This document shows positions 1-5,236 of a stretch of DNA of 7,064 bases, piece after piece. Below the pieces are notes generated by a model, which saw nothing but the letters and a program-made list of their open reading frames with translations, was not told where the DNA came from and did no database searches. This DNA comes from Paracoccaceae bacterium (GTDB taxonomy: Bacteria > Pseudomonadota > Alphaproteobacteria > Rhodobacterales > Rhodobacteraceae): NCBI GenBank assembly GCA_023254015.1, contig JALQYS010000246.1, positions 1 through 7,064 of the forward strand, read 5' to 3'. The first letter of the stretch is position 1. Each line of letters begins with the position of its first letter. The position numbers and the translations under genes are program-made.

Positions 1-597
1 ACCTTCATCGCCCAGGGGCCCTACGCTTACGGATACCTCAAGGCGGAGTGTGGCGTGCACCGGCTCGTGCGAATTTCGCCGTTCGACGCGAACAAGCGGC
101 GTCATACTTCATTCGCTTCGGTCGACGTGATCGCGGAAGTCGAAGATGTTCCGGAGGTTGAGATCAAGGAGGCGGATCTCAGGATCGACGCCTACCGGGC
201 CGGCGGCGCGGGCGGCCAGCACGTCAACAAGACTGACTCGGCGGTGCGGATCACCCACTTCCCGACCGGGATCGTCGTGACCTCCAGCTTGAAATCGCAG
301 CACCAGAACCGCGACATTGCCATGCAGGCGCTGAAATCGCGGCTTTACCAGTTGGAACTGGACAAGCGCAACGCCGCCATCAACGAGGCGCATGAAAGCA
401 AGGGCGACGCGGGCTGGGGCAACCAGATCAGGTCTTATGTGCTGCAGCCCTATCAGATGGTGAAGGACCTGCGCACCGGGGTCGAGACCAGCGACACCCA
501 GGGCGTTCTGGACGGCGATCTGGACCGCTTCATGGCGGCTACGCTGGCGCTTGGGGTGCATGGCATGGGCCGGGCCGAGGCGAACGCCGAGGAATGA
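1..597 (+). CDS. prfB: Peptide chain release factor 2, C-terminal part (5' end outside window)
   Basis: Class I release factor that reads UGA and UAA stop codons in the ribosomal A site and triggers peptidyl-tRNA hydrolysis. The reading frame is open from base 1, so the gene begins upstream; 198 residues are visible of a protein usually about 365 long. Seen: the RF2 stop-codon recognition tripeptide SPF at visible residues 26-28 (in [15 protein letters not shown]), the catalytic GGQ at 71-73 (bases 211-219) in GAGGQHVN, and the C-terminal block with [25 protein letters not shown] rather than PxT excludes RF1. The gene ends in TGA. The programmed frameshift found early in many prfB genes would lie outside the window. 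Odd point: the part before about base 250 resembles RF2 of other phyla more than alphaproteobacterial RF2, while the rest looks typically rhodobacterial (see findings). Identity is very secure. Confidence 0.97.
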   Translation, partial: TFIAQGPYAYGYLKAECGVHRLVRISPFDANKRRHTSFASVDVIAEVEDVPEVEIKEADLRIDAYRAGGAGGQHVNKTDSAVRITHFPTGIVVTSSLKSQHQNRDIAMQALKSRLYQLELDKRNAAINEAHESKGDAGWGNQIRSYVLQPYQMVKDLRTGVETSDTQGVLDGDLDRFMAATLALGVHGMGRAEANAEE

Positions 598-608
598 TCC
601 GGCAGCCC

Positions 609-664
609 CTCGTCGTCGTCTTCGACGCTCCTCGGTCGAGGAGAAGCCGAAGGCGCGCGACGAG
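609..664. terminator. Long nested hairpin just downstream of prfB, possible terminator or processing site
   Basis: Three nested pairs of perfect arms share one centre: ctcgtcg (609-615) with cgacgag (658-664), cttcg (620-624) with cgaag (648-652), and ctcctcg (628-634) with cgaggag (637-643), separated by small internal loops. It starts 11 bases after the prfB stop codon. No T-run follows it on the plus strand, so it is not a textbook intrinsic terminator; it could be a 3' stabilising hairpin, a Rho-dependent end or a repeat element. The pairing is seen directly; the role is inferred. Confidence 0.5.
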
Positions 665-683
665 ACTTTGCCGGAATTCCCTG

Positions 684-713
684 TTGAAAATACATCTTTC
701 TTGAACCTCTATC
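684..713 (+). promoter_or_regulatory. Weak candidate promoter for the DUF2189 gene
   Basis: Bases 665-735 are clearly more AT-rich than the surroundings. TTGAAA at 684-689 could serve as a -35 element; at 18 bases spacing TCTATC (708-713) is a poor -10 match. The DUF2189 gene begins 35 bases further on. A promoter somewhere here is plausible because the prfB hairpin precedes it, but the exact boxes are a guess. Confidence 0.22.
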
Positions 714-737
714 TCCCGCATAGGCTTGGTGAAAAGC

Positions 738-742
738 GGAGG
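738..742 (+). promoter_or_regulatory. Ribosome binding site fixing the DUF2189 start
   Basis: GGAGG lies 6 bases before the ATG at 749. It selects this start over the in-frame ATG at 551, which lies inside prfB, has no comparable site, and would add about 66 residues of low-complexity, unfamily-like sequence. Confidence 0.75.
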
Positions 743-748
743 GCGGGA

Positions 749-1525
749 ATGGGGGAAAGCAAGCCGGATCGGCCGGAAGTGTTGCAGGTCGAGCCGTCCG
801 ATATCCGGGCGGCGCTGGCGGCAGGGTGGCGCGACTTTCTGGCGGCACCGCATTACGGGCTGTTCTTTGCCTGTTTCTACGTTGTCGGGGGCTGGCTGGT
901 GACCTGGGCCGTGATGGCCAAGGGCCAGCTGTGGTGGACCTTGCCGGCCGCCGCCGGCTTTCCCATCCTTGGCCCCTTTGTCGCCTGCGGGCTGTACGAG
1001 GTTTCCCGCCGGCTGGAGGGCGGGGTGGCGCTGGACCGGTGGCAGGTGTTCTCGGTCATCTTCCGTCAGAAGGACCGGCAGATCCCCTCGATGGCGGCGG
1101 TGATCGTCGTGTTTTTCCTGTTCTGGAATTTTCTGTCGCACATGATCTTTGCGCTGTTTCTAGGCAATGCCACGCTGGTCAATGTCACCTCGTCGCTGGC
1201 GATCTTTGCCACGTCCGAGGGTCTGGCCATGCTGGCGGTTGGCACGGCCGTGGGGGCGGTTTTTGCCGGGCTGCTTTTTGGCCTGACGGTGGTCAGCCTG
1301 CCGATGCTGCTGGAACGCGAGGTCGATTTCGTCACCGCCATGCTGACCTCGCTGGCGGTGGTGCGGGAAAGTCCGGTGGTGATGCTGGGCTGGGGCACGC
1401 TGATCGGGGTGCTTCTGTTTGTCGGCATGCTGCCCGGCTTTCTGGGCCTTTTCGCGGTTCTGCCGATCCTGGGCCATGCCAGCTGGCATTTGTACCGACG
1501 TGCAATCGACTGGGAGGGGCGCTGA
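749..1525 (+). CDS. DUF2189 family multi-pass inner-membrane protein
   Basis: A 258-residue integral membrane protein of unknown function. After a polar N-terminus (residues 1-32) there are hydrophobic segments at about 36-56, 63-83, 113-137, 157-187 and 209-245; the last two are long enough to be double spans or re-entrant, so five to seven helices are possible. Family-like motifs seen are GLYEVSRRLEGG (81-92), VSLPMLLEREVDFVTAM (182-198) and PILGHASWHLYR (239-250), which fit DUF2189, a predicted membrane family common in alphaproteobacteria. No catalytic motif, signal peptide or transporter signature is visible. The gene follows prfB on the same strand after a 151-base gap with a hairpin, so it is probably its own transcript, and it ends against a convergent terminator. 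Family assignment is from recalled motifs; no function can be given. Confidence 0.85.
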   Translation: MGESKPDRPEVLQVEPSDIRAALAAGWRDFLAAPHYGLFFACFYVVGGWLVTWAVMAKGQLWWTLPAAAGFPILGPFVACGLYEVSRRLEGGVALDRWQVFSVIFRQKDRQIPSMAAVIVVFFLFWNFLSHMIFALFLGNATLVNVTSSLAIFATSEGLAMLAVGTAVGAVFAGLLFGLTVVSLPMLLEREVDFVTAMLTSLAVVRESPVVMLGWGTLIGVLLFVGMLPGFLGLFAVLPILGHASWHLYRRAIDWEGR

Positions 1526-1531
1526 AAACGA

Positions 1532-1567
1532 AAAGGGGCACCGCAGCGGATGGCCGGATGCCCCTTT
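1532..1567. terminator. Bidirectional intrinsic terminator between convergent genes
   Basis: Perfect 9-base inverted repeat: aaaggggca (1532-1540) and tgcccctttt-type arm tgccccttt (1559-1567), with an 18-base loop. It lies 6 bases after the DUF2189 stop and serves the minus-strand bactofilin transcript from the other side. Read on the minus strand the stem is followed by a T-rich tail (TTTTCGTTTTC), typical of intrinsic termination; on the plus strand the T-run is only three bases and part of the stem. Confidence 0.85.
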
Positions 1568-1571
1568 GAAT

Positions 1572-1591
1572 GCCTTGTCAGGCAGACAGGC
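1572..1591. repeat. Small secondary hairpin after the bactofilin gene
   Basis: gccttgtc (1572-1579) pairs with gacaggc (1585-1591) if one T bulges out, leaving a 5-base loop. It sits between the bactofilin stop codon (1604-1606) and the main terminator, so a minus-strand transcript would end with two successive hairpins. It may assist termination or protect the 3' end; short enough to be chance. Confidence 0.35.
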
Positions 1592-1603
1592 TGGGAACGT
1601 CGA

Positions 1604-2119
1604 TCAGGGCTCTTCGCCCAGAGCCGGGGCCTGCGGCACGATGCGCGACTGCGCCATGGGCGGGCGGCCGGTCGACAGCGGATCGTCCTGACGCTGGACC
1701 GAGCCTTCGAAATGGGCACCCGATTCGATGGCGATGGTCTTGTGGATGATGTCGCCTTCGACCTTGGCGGTCGAGGTCAGCCGCACTTTCAGGCCCCGCA
1801 CCCGGCCGATCACGCGGCCATTGACCACGATGTCATCGGCCACGATTTCGCCGCGGATGGTGGCGGTTTCGCCAACCGTCAGAAGATGGGCGCGGATGTC
1901 GCCCTCGACGGTGCCTTCCACCTGAATATCGCCGGTGGTGCGCAGATTGCCCACAACGGTCAGATCGGCCGACAGGACCGAGGCCGCCACCTTGCCCTTC
2001 GGGGCCGACGGCGTGAAGTCCATCGAGGGCTTTGCCACCGGGGTGTCTGCGCCTTTGGGCTTGTCGGCATCGGCTGCCTTGGCGGGACCGGGTTCGTTGA
2101 TGCGGCTCTTAGAAAACAT
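1604..2119 (-). CDS. Bactofilin, polymer-forming cytoskeletal protein
   Basis: A 171-residue bactofilin. Bactofilins polymerise without nucleotide into filaments on the inner face of the cytoplasmic membrane and localise cell-wall enzymes. The central domain (about 46-142) shows the short-period, glycine-rich pattern of a right-handed beta-helix: VVGNLRTTGDIQVEGTVEGD, then ATIRGEIVADDIVVNGRV, then STAKVEGDIIHKTIAIESGA. Flanking tails are disordered: Pro/Ala/Lys-rich at 10-42 and Pro-rich at 146-171. The N-terminus MFSKSR closely matches the membrane-targeting peptide described for Caulobacter BacA (MFSK...), with Phe2 and basic residues at 4 and 6. The start overlaps the stop of the M23 peptidase gene by 11 bases, with AAGG 9 bases upstream of the ATG (complement of 2129-2132), indicating translational coupling. 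Length and domain order are normal for the family. I leave the symbol empty because bacA/bacM naming differs by species. Confidence 0.95.
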   Translation of the reverse strand: MFSKSRINEPGPAKAADADKPKGADTPVAKPSMDFTPSAPKGKVAASVLSADLTVVGNLRTTGDIQVEGTVEGDIRAHLLTVGETATIRGEIVADDIVVNGRVIGRVRGLKVRLTSTAKVEGDIIHKTIAIESGAHFEGSVQRQDDPLSTGRPPMAQSRIVPQAPALGEEP

Positions 2120-3443
2120 GGTTCGCTGCCTTTATGAACGTCATCGGGTTGACGGCGCCGCCGCCAATCCGGACCTCGTAGTGAAGATGCGTGCCGGTGG
2201 ACCGGCCTGAGTTGCCCATATCACCGATCCGATCGCCGCGCGACAGTTTTTGTCCCACGTCCACCCGGATCTGGGCGAGATGGCCATAGCGGGTTTCGAT
2301 GCCAAAGGCATGCTGGACCTTGACCAGACGCCCATAGCCCGAGGACCAGCCGGCGAAGGTCACGACCCCGTCGGCAGTGGCATAGATCGGCGTGCCATAA
2401 GGCCCGGCGATGTCGGTGCCCTCATGCATCCGCGACCCAGCACCCAAGGGGTCGTTGCGCCGCCCGTAGCTGGAGGTCCAGCGCACATTGCCCGAGGTGA
2501 CCGGCGTCGAGAAGGGAGCCTTGAAGGCGGCGAGGCGGTAGAGGTTCATCTCGTCCAGCCCGGCCAGAATGGCGTTGGCGCGCAACTCCTCGACCGAGGC
2601 CGCGCCCTTGGACGACAGGGCGATGGGCGACAGCGGGCCTCCCTGACCGCCATAGCCCTTGCGCACCGTGCGCAGCAGGTCGTCCGGGTCCATGCCCGCC
2701 TCGCGGAACATCTTTTCCAAAGGCTCGACCGAGACGGTCAGCGCCTCTTCCAGACGGGCAAAGATGGCCTCGTTGCGCAGTTCAAGATCCTGCTTTTCGC
2801 GGGCGATCTGTTCGGCGCGCTCGGCCGCCTTGTCGGCCGCGCCCTGTATCCGGTCACGCTCGCGCGCGGTGCCGTCAAGGCTGGAGGTCAGGAATTCCAG
2901 CGTGGCGACGGTATCTTCGGCCTTGGCCTCGGCGGTGCGGCCGCTGCCGCCGGCGTTGGCCACCTGCAGTTGTGACAGTTCCGCGCGGGCCTCGTCGCGC
3001 TCGCGGATGGTGCGGCGCAGGGTGTTCTGGATCACGTCGATGCCGGTCTCCAGCTCGCGCCGCCGGTCCTCCGAGGCCAGAAGCCGCGCCTGCATCGAGG
3101 CCACCTGTTCCAGCGCCAGGTTGAACCGCTCCTGCGCGCTGGCCGCCTCTTCGGCGCGCAGATCGCGGTCGGCCGACAGGGCGTTCATCCGCTCTTCATA
3201 AAGCGTCTGCTGGCGCAGGATCTGTTCGCGGCTGGACCCGGCTGAAATCGAATCGAACAGCAGGATCGCCGTGCCGAGGATCGTCCAAGCCAGGGCGAGT
3301 CCCCCCACGGCGATGGCGATCGCCTGGGTTGCCGGGCGCAGCCGGATGAACCGGGTCTCGGTGTCGGATTTCAGAAACAGGCGCTGTTCGGGCAGATACA
3401 GTTCCAGCGTCTGGTTGATCCGATAGGCAAGGCGCGTGAGCAC
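2109..3443 (-). CDS. Membrane-anchored coiled-coil M23 (LytM-type) peptidoglycan endopeptidase, LmdC-like
   Basis: A 444-residue zinc metallo-endopeptidase predicted to cut peptide cross-links of peptidoglycan in the periplasm. Domain order: short cytoplasmic N-terminus (1-40), one membrane helix (about 41-63), long Arg/Glu/Ala-rich coiled coil (about 70-235), linker, and M23 domain (about 336-436). The zinc ligands are present: His340 and Asp344 in HEGTD and His421 in THLHYE; the catalytic-side histidines are His388 (RYGHL) and His419. It therefore looks active, unlike the degenerate EnvC/NlpD activators. The start is GTG at 3443 because an in-frame TGA lies 21 bases upstream and no better start fits the conserved LYLPEQRLFLKSD segment; the ribosome binding site is weak. 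The bactofilin follows with an 11-base overlap. This architecture and neighbour match LmdC, the bactofilin-partner M23 peptidase of other alphaproteobacteria; that parallel is inference from architecture. Confidence 0.95.
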   Translation of the reverse strand: MLTRLAYRINQTLELYLPEQRLFLKSDTETRFIRLRPATQAIAIAVGGLALAWTILGTAILLFDSISAGSSREQILRQQTLYEERMNALSADRDLRAEEAASAQERFNLALEQVASMQARLLASEDRRRELETGIDVIQNTLRRTIRERDEARAELSQLQVANAGGSGRTAEAKAEDTVATLEFLTSSLDGTARERDRIQGAADKAAERAEQIAREKQDLELRNEAIFARLEEALTVSVEPLEKMFREAGMDPDDLLRTVRKGYGGQGGPLSPIALSSKGAASVEELRANAILAGLDEMNLYRLAAFKAPFSTPVTSGNVRWTSSYGRRNDPLGAGSRMHEGTDIAGPYGTPIYATADGVVTFAGWSSGYGRLVKVQHAFGIETRYGHLAQIRVDVGQKLSRGDRIGDMGNSGRSTGTHLHYEVRIGGGAVNPMTFIKAANHVF

Positions 3444-3586
3444 GAGGCACTGTTCCGTTTGTTGTCACAGAAAAAGGCGAGGTTGGGCGCTGCCCGGGGA
3501 TCTGCCAAGGTTCGGCGCGATTTGCTTAGCGGGCGGGTCCGCCTGTCGCAACAGCTTTGCAGGTGAGGCGGGGCGCGGCGCCGGTT

Positions 3587-3624
3587 TGACCGGGAAAATC
3601 GGCAAATTCCTGCCGACCCGGTCA
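3587..3624 (-). terminator. Hairpin after the DUF455 gene, probable terminator
   Basis: Outer arms tgaccggg (3587-3594) and cccggtca (3617-3624) enclose inner arms tcggca (3599-3604) and tgccga (3611-3616), with a 6-base loop and a 4-base bulge. It begins 11 bases past the DUF455 stop on the minus strand. Read on that strand, the inner hairpin is followed at once by TTTT, as in an intrinsic terminator, though the outer arms could continue the stem. This suggests the peptidase-bactofilin pair is at least partly transcribed separately, from a promoter in 3444-3586, where I saw no convincing boxes. Confidence 0.6.
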
Positions 3625-3645
3625 GCTTTCCCAATCAGCTTTCCC
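3622..3645. repeat. 11-base tandem direct repeat across the DUF455 stop codon
   Basis: tcagctttccc occurs at 3622-3632 and again at 3635-3645, two bases apart. The tca at 3635-3637 is the complement of the DUF455 TGA stop, so the first plus-strand copy is an extra copy just past the gene end. Both copies also adjoin cccggtca (3617-3624 and 3643-3650). This looks like a small slippage duplication. Confidence 0.7.
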
Positions 3646-4459
3646 GGTCATCGCGCTCGGCGAGGGGCCAGTAGAAATCTGGCGGAAGTCCGGCCTCGGC
3701 GCGCTTTTCCTCATTGAACGGCGGTTTCAGGCTGCCGTGGAAGTACGTTCGTACAAGATCGTGGAACGTCTCTTTCGGGTCCAGCCCCTCGCGTCCGCAA
3801 AGCCAGTTGAACCATTTGGAGCCATAGGCGACATGGCCGACTTCCTCGGCATAGATCACCTCCAGCGCGGCGCGGGTCTCGGGGTCGCCTGCCCGGTCGA
3901 AGATCTCGATCATACCGGGGGTCACATCAAGGCCCCGCGCCTCGAGCACCATCGGCACCACGGCAAGGCGGCCCTTGAAATCGGTCCGGGTGTCCTCGGC
4001 CGCGCGCCACATGCCGGCATGGGCGGGCAGGGCGCCGTAATGGCTGCCCAGTGCCTCAAGCCGGTCGCAGACGAGGTTGAAATGCCGCGATTCCTCGTCC
4101 GCCGCCTTGACCCAGTCGTCATAAAAGCCCAGCGGCATCGGGTGATCGGTGAAGCGGGCGATGATGTCCCAGTGCAGGTCGACGGCGTTCAGCTCGATAT
4201 GGGCCACCGCGTGCAAGAGCGCGATGCGGCCTGCGGGCGATCCGGGCCGGCGGCGCGGCACCTCGCGCGGGGGCAGAAGTTCGGGACGCTCGGGCCGGGC
4301 GGGAAAGGGCGGGGGGCTTGCCTTGCCGATCGGCAGGGGTTGGCCCGCGGCACGGGCGGCGAACCATGTGGCGGCATGGGCGTGCGAAACGGCGGTCTTG
4401 GCGCGGCCGTCGGCGGTGGTCAGCACCTCGACGGCCATGTCTGCGAGGGTTCGGGTCAT
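3635..4459 (-). CDS. DUF455 family ferritin-like protein with apparent di-iron site
   Basis: A 274-residue protein of the DUF455 family (ferritin-like superfamily), function not established. The four-helix-bundle metal ligands are visible in the right order: Glu89 in HAVAHIEL, Glu123 and His126 in DEESRH, Glu173 in VLEARG, and Glu206 and His209 in AEEVGHV, that is E...ExxH...E...ExxH. This suggests a carboxylate-bridged di-iron centre, so an oxidase/hydroxylase or iron-handling role is possible but unproven; MiaE-like tRNA hydroxylases have a comparable fold. Other family-like blocks are PARPERPELLPPREVPRR (53-70) and LKPPFNEEKRAEAGLP (244-259). There is no signal peptide or membrane segment, so it is probably cytoplasmic. 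ATG at 4459 has AGGA close upstream. It lies downstream of bcp on the same strand but 184 bases away, with two palindromes between, so co-transcription is uncertain. Confidence 0.9.
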   Translation of the reverse strand: MTRTLADMAVEVLTTADGRAKTAVSHAHAATWFAARAAGQPLPIGKASPPPFPARPERPELLPPREVPRRRPGSPAGRIALLHAVAHIELNAVDLHWDIIARFTDHPMPLGFYDDWVKAADEESRHFNLVCDRLEALGSHYGALPAHAGMWRAAEDTRTDFKGRLAVVPMVLEARGLDVTPGMIEIFDRAGDPETRAALEVIYAEEVGHVAYGSKWFNWLCGREGLDPKETFHDLVRTYFHGSLKPPFNEEKRAEAGLPPDFYWPLAERDDRES

Positions 4460-4553
4460 GGCGTCCTGCAGGAAGGGGAATGTGGCATCTGGGCTTGGGT
4501 GAAACCGCTTTGCGCGGCCAAGCTCAAGGGGGAATCACGCAAGTCGCGGGTGC

Positions 4554-4578
4554 GACGGCTTTTCGCCGAAAAGCCGTC
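4554..4578. repeat. Perfect 25-base palindrome, copy 1
   Basis: gacggcttttcg (4554-4565) and cgaaaagccgtc (4567-4578) are perfect 12-base inverted arms around one central base. As RNA this forms a 10-base-pair stem with a 5-base loop on either strand. No T-run follows. It lies between bcp and the DUF455 gene and shares its core with the next palindrome, so it may be a repeated palindromic element, a terminator-like structure or a protein-binding site. Confidence 0.8.
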
Positions 4579-4594
4579 AGTGGGCGGGGAAGGC

Positions 4595-4615
4595 CGGCTT
4601 TTCGACGAAAAGCCG
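4595..4615. repeat. Perfect 21-base palindrome, copy 2
   Basis: cggcttttcg (4595-4604) and cgaaaagccg (4606-4615) are perfect 10-base inverted arms around one base. The arms are identical to the inner 10 bases of copy 1 (4556-4565 and 4567-4576); only the central base differs (a here, c there). The centres are 39 bases apart. This copy lies 29 bases past the bcp stop codon. Confidence 0.8.
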
Positions 4616-4643
4616 TTGGGCGCCCCCCGCGCGCAGCCCCGCC

Positions 4644-5105
4644 CTACAGCGCCTGCGCGGCCGCAAGCACCTCGTCGGCGTGGCCCTTGACCGATACCTT
4701 GTTCCAGACCCGCGCCACCTTGCCCGTGCCGTCGATCAGCACCGTGGTGCGTTCGATGCCCATGTAGGTCTTGCCATACATGCTTTTTTCCAGCCAGACG
4801 CCGTAATCCTCGCAGGTGTGGCCCGTCTCGTCCGAGGCGAGGATCACGGCCAGCCCGTGTTTCTTGCAGAACTTGTCATGCGCCTTGACGCTGTCCTTGG
4901 ACAGGCCGATCACCGTGGTGCCGGCGGCGGCAAATTCTGCGGCGCGGGCGGTGAAGTCCTGGGCCTCCAGCGTGCAGCCGGGCGTGTCGTCCTTGGGGTA
5001 GAAATATAGCACCACCTTGCCGGGACGGAAGGAGGACAGGGTGACGCTGCCGCCGCCATCGCGGGGCAGGGTGAAATCGGGGGCGGTCTGGCCGGCGGTT
5101 ATCAT
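4644..5105 (-). CDS. bcp: Bcp/PrxQ-type thiol peroxidase (peroxiredoxin)
   Basis: A 153-residue atypical peroxiredoxin of the bacterioferritin comigratory protein class, which reduces hydrogen peroxide and organic hydroperoxides in the cytoplasm with thioredoxin-type reductants. The AhpC/TSA fold is recognisable from APDFTL (8-13), the active-site block YFYPKDDTPGCTLEAQDF (34-51) with peroxidatic Cys44 and its Thr41/Pro42, GLSKDS (67-72), and ERTTVLID (118-125). Arg119 is the expected conserved active-site arginine. The resolving cysteine that many Bcp proteins carry five residues after the first (Cys50 in E. coli) is absent: residue 49 is Gln. Cys80 and Cys98 remain. Length is normal. The ATG at 5105 is supported by AAGGAG six bases upstream (complement of 5112-5117). 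The gene is divergent from the yhdP-like gene and ends in TAG. Confidence 0.95.
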   Translation of the reverse strand: MITAGQTAPDFTLPRDGGGSVTLSSFRPGKVVLYFYPKDDTPGCTLEAQDFTARAAEFAAAGTTVIGLSKDSVKAHDKFCKKHGLAVILASDETGHTCEDYGVWLEKSMYGKTYMGIERTTVLIDGTGKVARVWNKVSVKGHADEVLAAAQAL

Positions 5106-5111
5106 GGGCGG

Positions 5112-5117
5112 CTCCTT
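5112..5117 (-). promoter_or_regulatory. Ribosome binding site of bcp
   Basis: On the minus strand AAGGAG sits 6 bases before the ATG at 5105, an ideal Shine-Dalgarno that fixes the start. Confidence 0.85.
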
Positions 5118-5149
5118 GCCATAAGGGGATCATCTCTGCGCCGATCTAG

Positions 5150-5175
5150 TTGCCTTTCGCCAAAGATAAAGGCAA
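5150..5175. promoter_or_regulatory. Dyad in the divergent bcp/yhdP-like promoter region, candidate operator
   Basis: ttgccttt (5150-5157) and aaaggcaa (5168-5175) are perfect 8-base inverted arms with a 10-base spacer. The site is roughly midway in the 131-base gap between two divergent starts, where promoters for both must lie. The arm spacing suits a dimeric regulator on one face of the helix, but an RNA hairpin is also possible. No regulator is identified. Confidence 0.45.
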
Positions 5176-5188
5176 GCCAGACCAAATG

Positions 5189-5203
5189 GCCCCGAAAAGG
5201 GGC
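5189..5203. repeat. Short GC-rich hairpin upstream of the yhdP-like gene
   Basis: gcccc (5189-5193) and ggggc (5199-5203) flank a gaaaa loop. It would lie in the 5' leader of the plus-strand gene if transcription starts upstream, ending 33 bases before the ATG. It is short and may be incidental in GC-rich DNA. Confidence 0.35.
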
Positions 5204-5236
5204 GCGGCCCGGCTATGGAGCGGGCGGGCAGGGTGC

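Noticed and set aside
551..748. Upstream in-frame extension of the DUF2189 gene starting inside prfB
   Set aside because: The extra residues are Arg/Pro-rich and translate the intergenic hairpin; a strong GGAGG site six bases before the ATG at 749 marks the true start.
2250..2975. Plus-strand open frames across the M23 peptidase gene
   Set aside because: They are antisense to the intact zinc-site and coiled-coil coding sequence and have no recognisable domain; third-position bias favours the minus strand.
2760..3240. Repetitive appearance of the peptidase middle region (many cgcgc and gcctc words)
   Set aside because: It reflects Glu/Arg/Ala codons of a long coiled coil, not a DNA repeat or CRISPR array; there is no regular repeat-spacer period.
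3503..3508. TTGGCA on the minus strand as a -35 box for the peptidase-bactofilin operon
   Set aside because: No acceptable -10 sequence lies 16-18 bases downstream (CAACCT at 17), so I did not list a promoter, although one probably exists in 3444-3586.
3737..4690. A 317-codon plus-strand open frame over the DUF455 gene and the end of bcp
   Set aside because: It is antisense to two well-recognised genes, has low-complexity Gly/Arg/Pro sequence, and crosses the intergenic palindromes without any conserved motif.
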